Counted from the stretch's first letter, positions 9,986 through 20,444 are shown. The stretch is 64,000 nt of DNA from Lentzea sp. NBRC 105346 (GCF_030269605.1 NZ_BSTQ01000004.1:372001-436000), one strand, 5' to 3'. Notes: generated by a model not told the origin, from the sequence alone. Translations and numbers: made by a program.

Positions 9986-11896
9986 GTGAGCAACACCGAT
10001 TTGCTGAGCAGCGAAGTCGCAGCTGCTTCTGGTTCTGGAGCCGAGGAGAACGCTCTGTCCACCCCAACGAACGGCACGACGCCGCGCCGCCGCGCGGGTC
10101 TGTCCGGCATGGTGCTCGCCGAGCTGCGCGAGCTGGCCACTGAGCTGGGTATCACCGGAACCGCTGGTCTGCGCAAGGGCGACCTCATCGCGGCGATCAA
10201 GGAGAAGCAGGGCGGCGGGTCCGCCCGCGCCAAGGAAGCTCCCGCCGCGCCCGCCGAGAAGCCGGCGAAGGTCGTCGAGAAGCCCGTAGCCGAGGCTCCC
10301 GCGGCCGAGAAGCCTGTTCAGCAGCAGCTCGAGGTCGCCGAGCGGCCCGCGGCCGCCTCGTCCGCCGAGGGCGGTGAGGAGGGCGGCCGGCGCAACAACC
10401 GGCGTCGCCGGTCCGGCCGCGGTGGCGGCTCGGAGGGCGGCTCCGAGGGCGGCGAGGCCCGCCAGGAGCGTGGCGAGCGTCAGGAGCGTGGCGAGCGTCA
10501 GGACCGCGGTGACCGCCAGGAGCGCGGCGACCGTGGTGACCGGGGCGACCGTCAGGACCGTGGTGACCGCGGCGACCGGGGTGACCGGAACCGCGACCGC
10601 AACCGTCAGGGCGGTGACCAGCGCCAGGGCGGTGGCCAGGGCCCGGACGACGAGGACGGCGACCGTCGTGGCCGCCGGTTCCGTGACCGCCGCCGTCGTG
10701 GCGGCCGCGGCGAGGGTGGCGGCGGCGACAGCCGTGAGACCGAGGTGCGCGAGGACGACGTCCTGCTCCCGGTCGCGGGCATCCTGGACGTGCTGGAGAA
10801 CTACGCGTTCGTCCGCACCTCCGGCTACCTGGCCGGCTCGAACGACGTCTACGTCTCGTTGTCGCTGGTCCGCAAGTACGGCCTGCGCCGTGGCGACGCC
10901 ATCACCGGCGCCGTCCGTCAGCCGCGCGAGGGCGAGCAGCAGCGCCAGAAGTTCAACCCGCTGGTCCGCGTCGACAAGATCAACGGCCTGGACCCGGAGG
11001 AGGCGCGCAACCGCCCCGACTTCACCAAGCTGACGCCGCTGTACCCGAACGAGCGCCTGCGCCTCGAGACCGAGCCGCACCGCCTCGGGACCCGCGTCAT
11101 CGACCTGGTGATGCCGATCGGTAAGGGTCAGCGTGCGCTGATCGTGTCGCCGCCCAAGGCCGGTAAGACCACCGTGCTGCAGGACATCGCGAACGCGATC
11201 ACGACCAACAACCCCGAGTGCCACCTGATGGTGGTGCTGGTGGATGAGCGTCCCGAAGAGGTCACCGACATGCAGCGTTCGGTGAAGGGTGAGGTCATCG
11301 CCTCCACCTTCGACCGGCCGCCGTCGGATCACACCACGATCTCTGAGCTGGCGATCGAGCGGGCCAAGCGTCTGGTCGAGATGGGCCACGACGTGGTCGT
11401 GCTCCTGGACTCGATCACGCGTCTTGGGCGTGCTTACAACCTGGCTGCTCCGGCCTCTGGTCGGATCCTGTCCGGTGGTGTCGACTCCACGGCGTTGTAC
11501 CCGCCCAAGCGGTTCCTGGGTGCGGCTCGCAACATCGAGGGCGGTGGCTCGCTGACCGTCATCGCTACCGCGCTGGTCGAGACCGGGTCCGCCGGTGACT
11601 CCGTGATCTTCGAGGAGTTCAAGGGCACTGGTAACGCTGAGTTGAAGCTTGACCGCAAGATCGCGGACAAGCGGACGTTCCCGGCCGTTGACGTGGACGC
11701 TTCCGGTACTCGTAAGGAAGAGCTGCTGCTCTCGCCGGACGAGATGGCTGTTACGCACAAGCTGCGTCGCGTGCTGCACGCTTTGGATGGGCAGCAGGCT
11801 ATTGATCTGCTGCTCGACCGCCTGCGTAAGACTCGGACCAACATCGAGTTCCTGATGCAGGTGGCCAAGACGACGCCTGGGGCTGAGCAGGACTGA
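9986..11896 (+). CDS. rho: Transcription termination factor Rho with a long Arg/Gly/Asp-rich insert
   Basis: Hexameric RNA-dependent ATPase that terminates transcription. A 636-residue protein against ~420 in E. coli. Order: N-terminal helical Rho_N domain (MVLAELRELATELGITG, ~residues 38-75); Ala/Pro/Glu-rich stretch; a disordered block of repeated ERGERQ, DRGDRQ and DRGDR units (~residues 130-245); cold-shock-type RNA-binding domain (ILDVLENYAFVRTSGYL); ATPase core with Walker A PPKAGKTT, Walker B VVLLDSITRL and Q/R-loop segments. GTG start at 9986 with AGGAAGGA five bases upstream. The insert is typical of actinobacterial Rho; its exact repeat pattern is species-specific and probably adds RNA binding. 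Confidence 0.97.
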   Translation: MSNTDLLSSEVAAASGSGAEENALSTPTNGTTPRRRAGLSGMVLAELRELATELGITGTAGLRKGDLIAAIKEKQGGGSARAKEAPAAPAEKPAKVVEKPVAEAPAAEKPVQQQLEVAERPAAASSAEGGEEGGRRNNRRRRSGRGGGSEGGSEGGEARQERGERQERGERQDRGDRQERGDRGDRGDRQDRGDRGDRGDRNRDRNRQGGDQRQGGGQGPDDEDGDRRGRRFRDRRRRGGRGEGGGGDSRETEVREDDVLLPVAGILDVLENYAFVRTSGYLAGSNDVYVSLSLVRKYGLRRGDAITGAVRQPREGEQQRQKFNPLVRVDKINGLDPEEARNRPDFTKLTPLYPNERLRLETEPHRLGTRVIDLVMPIGKGQRALIVSPPKAGKTTVLQDIANAITTNNPECHLMVVLVDERPEEVTDMQRSVKGEVIASTFDRPPSDHTTISELAIERAKRLVEMGHDVVVLLDSITRLGRAYNLAAPASGRILSGGVDSTALYPPKRFLGAARNIEGGGSLTVIATALVETGSAGDSVIFEEFKGTGNAELKLDRKIADKRTFPAVDVDASGTRKEELLLSPDEMAVTHKLRRVLHALDGQQAIDLLLDRLRKTRTNIEFLMQVAKTTPGAEQD

Positions 11897-11910
11897 TCTG
11901 TTCGCTCCTT

Positions 11911-11937
11911 GGGCCCCTTCACGTGGTGGAGGGGCCC
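11911..11937 (+). terminator. rho terminator hairpin
   Basis: GGGCCCCT and AGGGGCCC form an 8-bp GC stem with an 11-nt loop, 15 nt after the rho stop, followed by TTGGCGTTTCTG. Confidence 0.65.
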
Positions 11938-11960
11938 TTGGCGTTTCTGCCTGTTTGTGT

Positions 11961-12014
11961 GACGCGGCGGCTTTCGTGGTGGGTTGCGTTTGTGTTGACG
12001 CGGCGGCTTTCGTG
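11961..12014. repeat. Direct repeat, two 18-bp copies 36 bp apart
   Basis: GACGCGGCGGCTTTCGTG at 11961-11978 and again at 11997-12014. The intervening GTGGGTTGCGTTTGTG reappears as GTGGGTTGCGTTGGGG near 12078, so the tract looks like decayed duplicated sequence with no gene in it. Confidence 0.6.
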
Positions 12015-12093
12015 CTCGGGGCTCCGCCCCGGACCCCGGCTCAGCTCAAAGAGGGGCCCGGCCGTGCCTTCTTTTCGTAGTGGGTTGCGTTGG

Positions 12094-12230
12094 GGTGGTG
12101 TGCCCCTCCCGTCGCATCGCACCTGAGGCAGCCACATCCGAGCCCCCAGGTCAAGCGAAAAGCGTGCTTGACCTGGGGGCTCGGATGCGGCAGGGCTTCG
12201 CCTGCGATGCGACGGGAGGGGCCCACCACC
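12094..12230. repeat. 137-bp near-perfect inverted repeat between rho and rpmE
   Basis: Inner arms 12135-12156 and 12166-12187 are exact 22-bp complements (CATCCGAGCCCCCAGGTCAA core) around a 9-nt loop. Outer arms 12102-12121 and 12203-12222 are exact 20-bp complements (GCCCCTCCCGTCGCATCGCA), and a further 7 bp pair outside one mismatch. The segments between inner and outer arms (13 and 15 nt) do not pair. The structure could form a very large hairpin or cruciform. It is far larger than a normal terminator and resembles a MITE-like or REP-like palindrome, though no target duplication is obvious. Confidence 0.8.
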
Positions 12231-12279
12231 AGCTGGTTTCTTGCGCTGGCGCGCGGCGTGGGGCTCGCTCGCTTCGCAT

Positions 12280-12460
12280 CGCGAGTCGTCGTTCCCGGCC
12301 CCCGGGCCGTACGTCCTGACCTGCGGGTTCTACGTTCCCGTGGCTCGCGCTTCGCGCATCGTGTGGCGCGAGTCGTACGTTCCCGACCCCCGTGCCGTAC
12401 GTTCCCAGGCTCGACCGCGCGAGTCCTACGTTCCCGCACCCTGAGTCTTACGTTCCCGAC
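12280..12460. repeat. Cluster of degenerate TACGTTCCCG repeats
   Basis: TACGTTCCC(G/A) occurs at 12331, 12376, 12398, 12427 and 12449, with a decayed copy near 12287 (TCGTTCCCG). Four copies are preceded by GAGTC plus one base, giving a longer unit of the form GAGTC-N-TACGTTCCCG. Spacing is irregular (about 22-45 bp), which argues against CRISPR. No reading frame here looks like a gene. Together with the features at 11961 and 12094 this accounts for the gene-free stretch 11897-12473. Confidence 0.7.
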
Positions 12461-12473
12461 CGGTACGCGGGGG

Positions 12474-12848
12474 TTAGGAGGCGGTCTTCGGGCTGGTCAG
12501 GCACTGCGCCACCAGCACGAGCAGCACCGGGATACCCACCAGCGTGCACAGCGCGGCTGGTACCTCGTACCCGCTCACCAGCACGCCACCCGCCAGCACG
12601 ACCGCCAGGTAAGGCCAGCGCAGCCACGTCCGCTGCCACGGCGCGTGCCACTTCACAGTGCTGCTGGTGGCAACTGCGACGGCCGTCGCGGCGCCTGTGA
12701 CCACGGCGGAAAGGGGTATGGCGGCGAACGACCCGGTGGCCAGTCCCGCTACGCCCAGCAGGCCGTACACGGCGCTGGCGAACAGGAACGGCACGGCGAG
12801 CCACCTGGAGAGGCTCAAGGGACGTTCGGCTGTGCAGAACACGCACAC
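12474..12848 (-). CDS. Hypothetical integral membrane protein
   Basis: A 124-residue protein with four predicted transmembrane segments (WLAVPFLFASAVYGLLGVAG, AAIPLSAVVTGAATAVAVA, WPYLAVVLAGGVLVSGY and AALCTLVGIPVLLVLVAQC) and a short N-terminus carrying CVFC. GTG start without a clear ribosome-binding site. The periodic hydrophobic pattern and WHAPWQRTWLRW loop look like real protein, but the flanking repeats and weak start lower certainty. No family recognised. Confidence 0.6.
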   Translation of the reverse strand: MCVFCTAERPLSLSRWLAVPFLFASAVYGLLGVAGLATGSFAAIPLSAVVTGAATAVAVATSSTVKWHAPWQRTWLRWPYLAVVLAGGVLVSGYEVPAALCTLVGIPVLLVLVAQCLTSPKTAS

Positions 12849-13083
12849 AGTGTGGGTGCTGTGGAGGGGCTCTACTGCCTGTATGTGGTCGAACGGTTAC
12901 CCCTTGCGCCAAACGGCCGATCCCAGGCGACGAACGGTTGTGACTTCAACCACGGGAACAACCACGTTTTGGCCGGTGTTGGACGGTCTGGCAAACTAAT
13001 CGGTCGAGTCCGGCTCCGGTTCACCCGTGATGCCCGCACGCATGCGGACGGGACCCGGCGGCCACATCAGAAAGGGCGAGACG

Positions 13084-13299
13084 TTGAAGTCTGGTATCCA
13101 CCCGGAGTACGTGACCACCGAGGTCACCTGCGGTTGCGGCAACACCTTCACCACCCGGAGCACCAAGACCTCCGGCTCCGTGCACGTCGAGGTCTGCTCG
13201 AACTGCCACCCGTTCTACACGGGCAAGCAGAAGATTCTGGACACCGGTGGCCGCGTTGCGCGCTTCGAGGCCCGCTACGGCAAGCGCAAGGGCAAGTAG
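13084..13299 (+). CDS. rpmE: 50S ribosomal protein L31 (zinc-binding form)
   Basis: A 71-residue ribosomal protein of the large subunit. It carries the full zinc-ribbon set: Cys16 and Cys18 (TCGCGNTF) and Cys38 and Cys41 ([12 protein letters not shown]), so it is the C+ type, not the zinc-independent paralogue made under Zur control. The start is the TTG at 13084 (KSGIHPEYV follows, as in the family), with AAAGGG upstream. Position between rho and prfA is the standard actinobacterial order. A strong hairpin follows. Confidence 0.95.
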   Translation: MKSGIHPEYVTTEVTCGCGNTFTTRSTKTSGSVHVEVCSNCHPFYTGKQKILDTGGRVARFEARYGKRKGK

Positions 13300-13306
13300 C
13301 TGCGTA

Positions 13307-13345
13307 AACGGCGCCCGCACCGGAGTTGTCCGGGCGGGCGCCGTT
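13307..13345 (+). terminator. rpmE terminator hairpin
   Basis: AACGGCGCCCGC and its exact complement form a 12-bp stem with a 15-nt loop, 7 nt after the rpmE stop, ending in TTGTCG. It sits just before the prfA ribosome-binding site. Confidence 0.7.
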
Positions 13346-13379
13346 GTCGTCTCCGCCTACCTTCAAACAGGAGCCTGAA

Positions 13380-14447
13380 GTGACGCAGCCGTTGGACGCC
13401 CTGCTCGCCGAGTACGACGAGCTCGAGAAGAAGCTCGCGGACCCCTCGGTCCACGCCGATCAGGCTGGGGCGCGCAAGCTGGGTAAGCGGTACGCCGCGC
13501 TTGGGCCCATTGTGAAGACGGCTCGCGAGATCGAGCAGACCAAGAGCGACCTTGAGGCGGCCAAGGAGCTGGCCACCGAGGACGCCGCGTTCGCCGACGA
13601 GGCCAGGCAGCTCGAAGAGCAGCTTCCCAAGCTGGAGGAGAAGCTCACCGAGCTGCTGTTGCCGCGTGACCCGCACGACGGGGACGACGTGTTGCTCGAG
13701 ATCAAGTCCGGTGAAGGCGGCGAGGAGTCCGCACTGTTCGCCGGGGACCTGCTGCGGATGTACACGCGGTACGCCGAGCGGCAGGGGTGGAAGGTCGACA
13801 TTCTCGACGGCACCGACTCCGACCTTGGCGGGTTCAAGGACGTCACGGTTGCGATCAAGGCCAAGGCGGCCGGCCCGGACGGGGTCTGGAGCAGGCTGAA
13901 GTACGAGGGCGGTGTGCACCGCGTGCAGCGCGTGCCGGTCACCGAGTCGCAGGGACGGATCCACACGTCTGCGGCCGGCGTGCTCGTGTTCCCCGAGGCC
14001 GAGGAGGTCGCCGGGGAGGTCGAGATCAACGAGAACGACCTCCGCATCGACGTCTACCGGTCGTCCGGCAAGGGGGGACAGTCGGTCAACACGACTGACT
14101 CCGCCGTGCGCATCACGCACCTGCCCACGGGCATCGTCGTGTCGTGCCAGAACGAGCGGTCGCAGCTGCAGAACAAGGCTCGCGCGATGCAGGTGCTGCA
14201 GAGCCGGCTCGCGGCGCTCGCCGAGGAGCAGAAGCAGCAGGAGCAGTCGGACGCGCGGCGCACGCAGATTCGGACCGTGGACCGGTCCGAGCGGGTTCGG
14301 ACCTACAACTTCCCCGAGTCACGCATTTCCGATCACCGGGTCGGGTACAAAGCACATAATCTTGACCAGGTGCTCGACGGTGACCTGGACGCGGTGCTGG
14401 ACGCGCTTGCGGCCGCCGATCGGGCGGAGCGGCTCGCAGGCGGGTGA
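13380..14447 (+). CDS. prfA: Peptide chain release factor 1
   Basis: Recognises UAA and UAG in the ribosomal A site and triggers peptidyl-tRNA hydrolysis. A 355-residue protein: N-terminal helical domain ([20 protein letters not shown]), codon-reading tripeptide region [14 protein letters not shown], the catalytic GGQ loop in [16 protein letters not shown] (~residue 232) and the C-terminal segment [18 protein letters not shown] start at 13380 with AGGAG upstream. PrmC, which methylates the GGQ glutamine, is encoded two genes downstream. Confidence 0.97.
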   Translation: MTQPLDALLAEYDELEKKLADPSVHADQAGARKLGKRYAALGPIVKTAREIEQTKSDLEAAKELATEDAAFADEARQLEEQLPKLEEKLTELLLPRDPHDGDDVLLEIKSGEGGEESALFAGDLLRMYTRYAERQGWKVDILDGTDSDLGGFKDVTVAIKAKAAGPDGVWSRLKYEGGVHRVQRVPVTESQGRIHTSAAGVLVFPEAEEVAGEVEINENDLRIDVYRSSGKGGQSVNTTDSAVRITHLPTGIVVSCQNERSQLQNKARAMQVLQSRLAALAEEQKQQEQSDARRTQIRTVDRSERVRTYNFPESRISDHRVGYKAHNLDQVLDGDLDAVLDALAAADRAERLAGG

Positions 14448-14464
14448 CGTGAGAGGGGCGCGCG

Positions 14465-15670
14465 ATGGCCGAGATCCTGGTGAACCCGCAGTCAGCGCCC
14501 CTGGACACGGATCTGGACATACTCGTCGTCGGACTGCCGCCGGACGAGAAGGTCACCGTCCGGGTGAACACCGGCGATCGGTCGTCGCACGCGACGTTCC
14601 TCGCCGACGAGCGCGGCTGCGTCGATCTGACCAGGCACGCGCCGATCGAGGGTAGCTACCACGGCGTTGACCCGATGGGGTTGTTCTGGTCGTTGGAGCA
14701 CACTGGCGGCCAGCCTGGGCCGACCGTGCTGTCCGTGGACGACGTCGGCGAGATCGAGCTGAACCGGCAGAAGGTGCCCACCGGCGTTCGGCGCACAGAG
14801 GTGAACGAGAACGGCCTGGTCGCCGTGCTGTTCGAGCCGGATGACGAGGACTCGTACCCCGGCGTCATCGTGCTCAGCGGGTCCGAGGGCGGGCTGCACG
14901 AGCTCGACGCGGCGTTGCTCGCCGGGCACGGGTTCGCCGCGCTGGCACTGGCTCACTTCGGCATGCCGGGTCTGCCCGAGCACCTCGTGGACGTCCCGTT
15001 GGAGTACTTCGGCACCGCGATCGAGTGGTTGTCCGAGCGCGCCGGTGACATCGGCGTCGTGGGCGCGTCGCGTGGCGGCGAGCTGGCGTTGCTGGTCGGC
15101 GCCCACTACCCCGAGGTGCGGGCGGTCGTCAGCGTGGTGGGCAGCGGCGTCGTGACGCAGGGGATCGGGCCGGGCACGAACCTGATCCAGAAGCTGTCCT
15201 ATGAGGCCGCGGCGTGGACATGGCAGGGCGAGCCGCTGCCGTACCTGCCGTACTACGTGTCCGACGAGCTGCGCGAGCACATCGTGAACGACGAGCCCGT
15301 GCCGTTGCGGCTCGCGTTCGACACTTCGGACGGCATTCCCGAGGAGTGCGAGATCCCGGTCGAACGCATCGTTGGCGGTGTGTTGCTCATCTCGTCCGCG
15401 CTCGACGACGGCTGGCCGTGCGAGGAGCTGAGCGAGGTCGCCGAGACACGGCTGGCGGCGCACAGTCACCCGTTCCCGTACGAGCACATCGTGTACACCG
15501 AGGCAGGACACCTGATCGCGGGCCCGCCGCACCGGCCGGCAACCGAACTGCTGGGTCCGGGGCCGGGTGTCACGTTCTCCTACGGCGGGTCGCCCGAGGC
15601 CAACGCGGCCGCGAACGCCGACGCGTGGAAACGGACGGTTGAGTTCTTCACCGAACAGCTCGCCAACTAG
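14465..15670 (+). CDS. Acyl-CoA thioester hydrolase / bile-acid-CoA:amino acid N-acyltransferase (BAAT) family protein
   Basis: A 401-residue protein with the two-part BAAT layout: an N-terminal beta-rich thioesterase/N-acyltransferase domain (residues ~5-110, with [15 protein letters not shown]) and a C-terminal alpha/beta-hydrolase domain with the nucleophile elbow GASRGGEL (~residue 201) and a late His in EAGHLIAG. In bacteria such proteins are presumed acyl-CoA thioesterases or acyltransferases; the substrate is unknown. Serine takes the nucleophile position, where animal BAAT uses cysteine. The stop overlaps the GTG at 15670 near lpdA. It interrupts the usual prfA-prmC neighbourhood. Confidence 0.85.
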   Translation: MAEILVNPQSAPLDTDLDILVVGLPPDEKVTVRVNTGDRSSHATFLADERGCVDLTRHAPIEGSYHGVDPMGLFWSLEHTGGQPGPTVLSVDDVGEIELNRQKVPTGVRRTEVNENGLVAVLFEPDDEDSYPGVIVLSGSEGGLHELDAALLAGHGFAALALAHFGMPGLPEHLVDVPLEYFGTAIEWLSERAGDIGVVGASRGGELALLVGAHYPEVRAVVSVVGSGVVTQGIGPGTNLIQKLSYEAAAWTWQGEPLPYLPYYVSDELREHIVNDEPVPLRLAFDTSDGIPEECEIPVERIVGGVLLISSALDDGWPCEELSEVAETRLAAHSHPFPYEHIVYTEAGHLIAGPPHRPATELLGPGPGVTFSYGGSPEANAAANADAWKRTVEFFTEQLAN

Positions 15671-15681
15671 TGTCTGTGCCC

Positions 15682-17066
<1,385 letters not shown>

Positions 17067-17067
<1 letters not shown>

Positions 17068-17933
17068 TGATCTCCTCTAGGCAGCCGCTCCGCCTGGCCA
17101 TTCTGGAAGCCGAGCGCATGTTGTCCGCGGCCGGCGTCGACTCCCCGCGAGTCGACGCCGAGCTGCTGGCGGCCCACGTGCTCGGGGTCGAACGCGGCCG
17201 GCTGCCGTTGATCCCGCTCGTCGACCCGCCGGTGATCGAGGCGCTGCACAAGCTGGTGCGGCGCCGCGCGTTGCGGGAACCACTGCAGCACATCACCGGC
17301 TGGTCGGCCATGGGCGCCATCTCGGTCTCCGTCGGGCCAGGAGTCTTCGTGCCCCGGCCCGAGACCGAGCTGCTCTTCGAGTGGGCACTTTCGGTGCTGC
17401 CGGACGCCCCCCCGGTGATCATTGACCTCTGCACGGGGTCCGGTGTGCTGGCCCTGTCGCTGGCCAACGCTCGTCCCGACGCTCGGGTTTACGCCGTGGA
17501 GCGGTCCTCGTCCGCCCTGTCGTGGGCGCGGCGCAACGCCGATGAGCGGAGGGCCGCCGGAGACACGCCGATCTCGTTGCTGTCCGGGGACGCGTGCGAT
17601 CCCACTCTGCTGTCCGATCTGGACGGTTCGGTGGATCTCGTGGTGTGCAATCCTCCTTATGTGCCAGAGGGAACCGACGTGCAGCCCGAGGTCGGGGTGC
17701 ACGATCCGCACGAGGCCGTGTTCTCCGGCGCGGACGGGCTGGACGTGATCCGTTGTGTCGTGTCCGCTGCCGCCCGGTGGCTTCGGCCCGGTGGGTACGT
17801 CGGGATCGAGCACGACGACACGCACGGTTCGTCGGTGCCTTCGCTGCTGGCCGCTCGGCGGGTGCTCACGGATGTGCAGGGGCACAAGGACCTGGCGGGC
17901 CGGCCGCGGTTCGCGACCGCCCGCAAGGCTTGA
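17067..17933 (+). CDS. prmC: Release factor glutamine N5-methyltransferase
   Basis: SAM-dependent methylation of the GGQ glutamine of RF1 and RF2. A 288-residue protein: N-terminal helical substrate-recognition domain (RVDAELLAAHVLGVERGRL), the PRPETE segment VFVPRPETELL, SAM-binding DLCTGSGVLALSLA, and the signature NPPY in VVCNPPYVPEG (~residue 195). The start overlaps the lpdA stop (TGATG). In related genomes prmC follows prfA directly; here two genes lie between. The next gene is convergent, 4 nt away. Confidence 0.94.
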
Positions 17934-17937
17934 GTGT

Positions 17938-18687
17938 TCAGCGCTGGCTGGTCAGTGAGAGTACCTGGCTGAGCTGGCGGGCCAGACCGTTGTTGTCGGC
18001 CGGTGCCACGGTGATCCACTCCGGCGTGCGGCCCGGCGTGTTCAGGTAGCGGCCCGCCTCGGTGTCGATCCACGTGACCGGCGGGAAGTTCTTCTTGGTG
18101 CGGCCCTGTTCCAGGGTGACCGTGAAGTGCCCGGTGCCGATCGGCGGGGTCGACATCATCTGCCGGAACAGCTGGACGTCCTGGTTCGCGGTGCTGCGCA
18201 CCGTCTGCCGGATGCCTTGCTGCTCTTGGGGTTTGAGCGCCTCGATCGGCAGCGTCACGGGCTTGCCGGGGCCGGGGCGCATCGGCGGCAGCAGGTTGAC
18301 GAGCGCGGGGATGAGCGCGTTGTCCGGCACCAGGCTCAGGTTGACCGCGCGGTCGTCCTGGGTGGCGAGGACGGCGTAACTTCCCCGTGCCACAACGGAT
18401 GCGCGCAGCAGCGTGTCCGCGCTCGTGTCCGGCATGCCCAGCGCGACGATGCGCAACTCCGGGCGTGCCAGCAACATCAGCGCGTCCTCCAGCTCCGGCT
18501 CGGGACGGCCGCGCCTGGCGAGGTTGCGGCTTTCCAGGTCGGAGTGGACGGCCTTCTTGATGCGGGCCCGTTCCTCGACGGTCTCGCCGTGCGACTGGAT
18601 GTCGAAGGGGTGCGGGATGCTCCCCGCCCGCAGGTCCTCCCAGAGAACCTCGAACGCGGGCAGGGAGAGCGTCGCTATGTTCCTCAT
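17938..18687 (-). CDS. ESX (type VII secretion) associated EspG-family protein
   Basis: A 249-residue cytosolic protein. In mycobacteria EspG binds PE/PPE heterodimers and keeps the PPE tip soluble before ESX export. The family look is clear: LSLPAFEVLWEDLRAG at the N-terminus, GRPEPELEDALMLLARPELRIVAL, and the C-terminal EAGRYLNTPGRTPEWITVAPAD segment. It overlaps the PPE-like gene by four bases (ATGA), which fits a dedicated chaperone-client pair. No ESX core genes (eccB, eccC, eccD, mycP) are in the window. Confidence 0.87.
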   Translation of the reverse strand: MRNIATLSLPAFEVLWEDLRAGSIPHPFDIQSHGETVEERARIKKAVHSDLESRNLARRGRPEPELEDALMLLARPELRIVALGMPDTSADTLLRASVVARGSYAVLATQDDRAVNLSLVPDNALIPALVNLLPPMRPGPGKPVTLPIEALKPQEQQGIRQTVRSTANQDVQLFRQMMSTPPIGTGHFTVTLEQGRTKKNFPPVTWIDTEAGRYLNTPGRTPEWITVAPADNNGLARQLSQVLSLTSQR

Positions 18688-19868
18688 CCGCCGATCACCG
18701 GGGGAGCGACCATGCGGTCGTCGTCGAAGTACTCGTCGGACGGCAGCAGGTACGTGGACCTGTGTTCCTTGTCCTCCGCGCCCTGCCCGTGTCCGCCGCC
18801 GCCACCCATGCCACCTGGCGCGCCTTGCTTTCCAGCCGTGCCACCGCGACCGGCAGCCGTCCCTTCAGGACCGTGTGCACCCGTTCCAGCACCAGGGTTT
18901 GCGGGGCCGAACCCACCTGCCTTGGCGCCGGGGTTTGCCGGGCCGAACGCGCCCGCGCCGCGACCACCGGGGCCGCCCATGCCTCGGCCACCAGGACCAC
19001 CCGGCATGCCGGGACGTCCTCCGGGGCCACCGCGCATCGGGTTGCGCGGGTCGTTCGGGTTGAGGCGTCCGCCCGGCGGGATGAACGGACCCGGCTGGTT
19101 GACCGGAGGCCGGTTGCCCGGCGGGATGCCCGGATTGCCGGGCGGGGTCGACGGCGGCGTGACGGGCGGCGCGGTCCACGAGGGGCGCGTCGAGTTGTCG
19201 CCCGTGCCCGGCGGCATGCCCGTGAACGGCTGGTTCGAGTTCACCGAGCTCGTCGTCGTGCCGTAGGTCGTGCTGCTCGCCTGCGTTGTGCCCTGCTGCT
19301 GGTTGGTGACCTGCGGTGTGTCCTCGAACGTCGGCATCTGCGCCGCCGCGGCCGCCATCGAGTTGTCCCGCTCCTGCATGACGCGCTCGGCCTCGGCCTT
19401 GGCGGCCTGGGACTTGTCGCGCTGCTCCATCATGTCGAAGGGCAGCGTGGCCATCTTGAACGGGTTCATGCTCGTGGCCGCGTCCTTGAGCATCGCCTTC
19501 GGGTCGTACGGCTCTTCCTTGGGGAAGCTGTTCTTCGCCTTCTCGGCCGCGTCCGCCTGGGACTGAATCGAGTTGCCGGTGGACGTGAACGTCTCCGACA
19601 TCTTGTCGGTGAAGTTGCCTACCTTGGTGAGCGCCTGCCGAGCCGCCGTACCGGCCTGACCGGTCCACCCCGCGCTCAGTCCATTGACGACGGTGTTGAG
19701 TCCGACCGCGACCTCGGTGAGGTCGCTCGCGATCGCCTTCCACTCGGCGGCGATCTCCCCAGCCGCACCAGGATCGTTGTTCTGACTGACCTGCTGGTTC
19801 ATCGCCGCGTGGCTCTGACCTGGGTAGTGCGCGTTGGGCGGTGGAACCCGCGGTGTGTTGTGCGCCAT
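18684..19868 (-). CDS. PPE-like ESX substrate with Pro/Gly-rich C-terminal tail
   Basis: A 394-residue protein. Residues ~30-180 form a long helical hairpin with a WxG-type turn (GLSAGWTGQAGTAARQAL), like WXG100/PPE folds. The rest is low complexity: Gln/Thr/Ser then Pro/Gly repeats (GMGGPGGRGAG, PANPGAKAGGFGP). The C-terminus ends in an acidic DEYFDDDRM stretch. Inferred to be exported through an ESX system encoded elsewhere, with EspG as chaperone. The extensive low-complexity tail suggests an extracellular or wall-associated part. Confidence 0.75.
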   Translation of the reverse strand: MAHNTPRVPPPNAHYPGQSHAAMNQQVSQNNDPGAAGEIAAEWKAIASDLTEVAVGLNTVVNGLSAGWTGQAGTAARQALTKVGNFTDKMSETFTSTGNSIQSQADAAEKAKNSFPKEEPYDPKAMLKDAATSMNPFKMATLPFDMMEQRDKSQAAKAEAERVMQERDNSMAAAAAQMPTFEDTPQVTNQQQGTTQASSTTYGTTTSSVNSNQPFTGMPPGTGDNSTRPSWTAPPVTPPSTPPGNPGIPPGNRPPVNQPGPFIPPGGRLNPNDPRNPMRGGPGGRPGMPGGPGGRGMGGPGGRGAGAFGPANPGAKAGGFGPANPGAGTGAHGPEGTAAGRGGTAGKQGAPGGMGGGGGHGQGAEDKEHRSTYLLPSDEYFDDDRMVAPPVIGG

Positions 19869-19898
19869 CGTGCATCCCCCCTCGGGATATGGCTTCGA

Positions 19899-20435
19899 TC
19901 AGAGTTTGGCGGCGACCAGTTCAGCTGACTTGGTCGCGAGTTCGCACGCCTTCTCGGTGTCCGGTGCGCTCAGCGACGTTTGACCGACCAGCAGCACGCT
20001 CGACGAACCCGTCACTGCGATCACCACGTCGCAGACTCCCTTGTCTCCCTTGGCAGCGGGCACCTTGTAGCCCTCGTACTTCCCGGCCTTCACTGGGACC
20101 TTCGTGTCACCCGCGAAGTTGTAGTCATCGGCGCCCTGCTTCAGGTCGATCGAAACCGTCAGCCCTCCGCGGTTGGTGCCGGTCCATTCGCAGGTGTCGG
20201 TGCCGGCCGCACGCCGCGCTTCTGGTGACTTGAGTTCGAGCGTGGTGGCCTCACTGCTGCTGATCAGCTCGCAAGGTTTGACGCTCGCGAGCTTCCCGTC
20301 GCCGGCTGCGCTGCTGGTGGACGTAGGCGTGTCCTGGGTGGGGGTGCCTGTCGTCGCGCTGCCCTCGGTCTTGCCGCCCGTGCAGGCGGTGGCGAGCAGC
20401 GCGAGTCCGACAATGGCGATACGAGTGCGAATCAT
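19899..20435 (-). CDS. DUF3558 lipoprotein
   Basis: A 178-residue protein with a lipoprotein signal peptide: MIRTRIAIVGLALLATAC, lipobox ending at Cys18, then a Thr/Ser-rich linker and a DUF3558 domain (VKPCELISSSEATTLEL through CELATKSAELVAAK). Cysteines in KPCELI, DTCEWTG, GVCDVV and KACELA are typical of the family. DUF3558 lipoproteins often sit next to ESX-associated genes in Pseudonocardiales; their role is unknown. Second gene of the minus-strand cassette. Confidence 0.87.
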   Translation of the reverse strand: MIRTRIAIVGLALLATACTGGKTEGSATTGTPTQDTPTSTSSAAGDGKLASVKPCELISSSEATTLELKSPEARRAAGTDTCEWTGTNRGGLTVSIDLKQGADDYNFAGDTKVPVKAGKYEGYKVPAAKGDKGVCDVVIAVTGSSSVLLVGQTSLSAPDTEKACELATKSAELVAAKL

Positions 20436-20444
20436 GACTTCCTG

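Noticed and set aside
9971..11779. Open frame of about 600 codons antisense to rho
   Set aside because: Low-complexity Ala/Val/Thr sequence mirroring the rho insert; no family resemblance. A by-product of high GC third positions.
13021..13320. Minus-strand frame opposite rpmE
   Set aside because: The L31 zinc-ribbon protein on the plus strand is unambiguous; the opposite frame has no supporting features.
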